Source: an uncultured Armatimonadota bacterium
GTDB taxonomy: Bacteria; Armatimonadota; Fimbriimonadia; Fimbriimonadales; Fimbriimonadaceae
Direction of reading: 5' to 3'
Length of the DNA stretch: 12,974 bases
Assembly (NCBI GenBank): GCA_946478935.1
Contig: CAMLEL010000027.1
Span: forward strand, 1 to 12,974
In this document: positions 12,523 to 12,974 of the stretch, in pieces
Layout of the letters: each line of letters starts with the position of its first letter
How positions within the stretch are numbered: the first letter of the stretch is position 1
Notes under the pieces: model-generated
Database searches by the model: none
The model's input: only the letters and a program-made list of their open reading frames with translations
What the model was told of the DNA's origin: nothing
Made by a program: the position numbers and the translations under genes

Positions 12523-12974
12523 TGAGAGATAATCCTCGCCTTGAGGGCGCCCTGTGTCTTCAGGGCCCTGAGAATCGAGATGATGTCTTTGGGCTTCAAT
12601 TGGAGAGCCTGGAACATCTTCGCCAAGTCTTGGACAGTCGTGTTTGGGGCGAGCGTGGCGACCTGAGCCGTCTTCTCGTCCACCGTGATCGCTGAGTTGG
12701 GCACGATGACGGTCTGACCTTTCGAGAATGGCGCTGGCTGACTGACATCAAAGATCGTATCGATTCGAACGTTGAGACTCCCTTGGGCAATTGCTGCAGG
12801 GCCCACCTTGACATTCGCTCCGAAAACGATGGTTCCGGTCTTCTCATCGATGACGATCGTCGCCTGGGCGTCGCTCATCACCTTCACCAATTCAATCTGA
12901 CTCATGGCAGTGATTGGGGATTGGCCCTGCGGCAGGATCATCGAGATCGTGCCTCCAGTGTCAGCGCTCGCCAA
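12519..12974 (-). CDS. flgI: Flagellar P-ring protein FlgI, C-terminal part (5' end outside the window)
   Basis: FlgI forms the P-ring around the rod in the periplasmic peptidoglycan layer. The frame is open at the window edge, so only the last 151 residues are visible. The first visible codon (TTG) is internal Leu, not a start. Conserved C-terminal features: ATIVIDEKTGTIVFGANVKVGPAAIAQGSLNVRI (38-71), FSKGQTVIVPNSAITVDEK, and the ending TVQDLAKMFQALQLKPKDIISILRALKTQGALKARI. This corresponds to the end of a protein of about 360 residues. It shows that the organism builds a P-ring, which fits a diderm envelope. Confidence 0.95.
   Translation of the reverse strand: MASADTGGTISMILPQGQSPITAMSQIELVKVMSDAQATIVIDEKTGTIVFGANVKVGPAAIAQGSLNVRIDTIFDVSQPAPFSKGQTVIVPNSAITVDEKTAQVATLAPNTTVQDLAKMFQALQLKPKDIISILRALKTQGALKARIISQ

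Overview
The window is a densely packed bacterial chromosome segment of moderate GC. Nearly every gene lies on the minus strand, so operons read from right to left. The flagellar genes include flgI, which encodes the P-ring. The P-ring implies a diderm envelope. The translational regulator csrA sits beside its antagonist fliW, an arrangement typical of lineages outside the beta- and gamma-proteobacteria. Together with flgN-flgK-flgL-fliW-csrA synteny of Firmicutes type and unrecognised small exported proteins, this suggests a motile diderm of a less-studied phylum. Armatimonadota (Fimbriimonas-like) is my guess; it is an inference, not something the sequence proves.

Layout from right to left along the minus strand. 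(1) 12974-8679 is a flagellar operon: the 3' end of flgI, a stand-alone rod-binding FlgJ N-domain protein, a FlgN-like chaperone, the hook-filament junction proteins FlgK and FlgL, then fliW and csrA. (2) 8669-6768 continues in the same direction with a four-helix membrane protein, ribF (FMN/FAD synthesis) and an anchored protein with a Gly/Phe-rich tail. (3) 6657-6523 holds a 44-residue putative lipoprotein that has a perfect Shine-Dalgarno sequence. (4) 6075-6488, on the plus strand, is an OsmC-family hydroperoxide reductase with its own terminator at 6498-6518. (5) 5988-1795 is a tightly overlapping add-glcD-glcE-glcF operon: an adenosine-deaminase-family enzyme followed by the three subunits of glycolate oxidase. 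Its GlcE is strongly shortened. (6) 1310-1798, on the plus strand, encodes a lone caspase/CHAT-like protein whose stop codon is interleaved with that of glcF. (7) 1173-1 holds folE2 (GTP cyclohydrolase IB) and the start of an exported protein that runs off the window.

Most junctions are translationally coupled: ATGA, GTGA or TGATG overlaps, or gaps under 15 nt. These overlaps decide several start codons (glcD, ribF, glcF, flgN, flgJ). I found no tRNA, rRNA, CRISPR array, insertion sequence or integrase, and no complete defence system. The least ordinary items are the solitary caspase-like protein, the miniature GlcE, the pairing of a purine deaminase with glycolate oxidase, and the small proteins around ribF.
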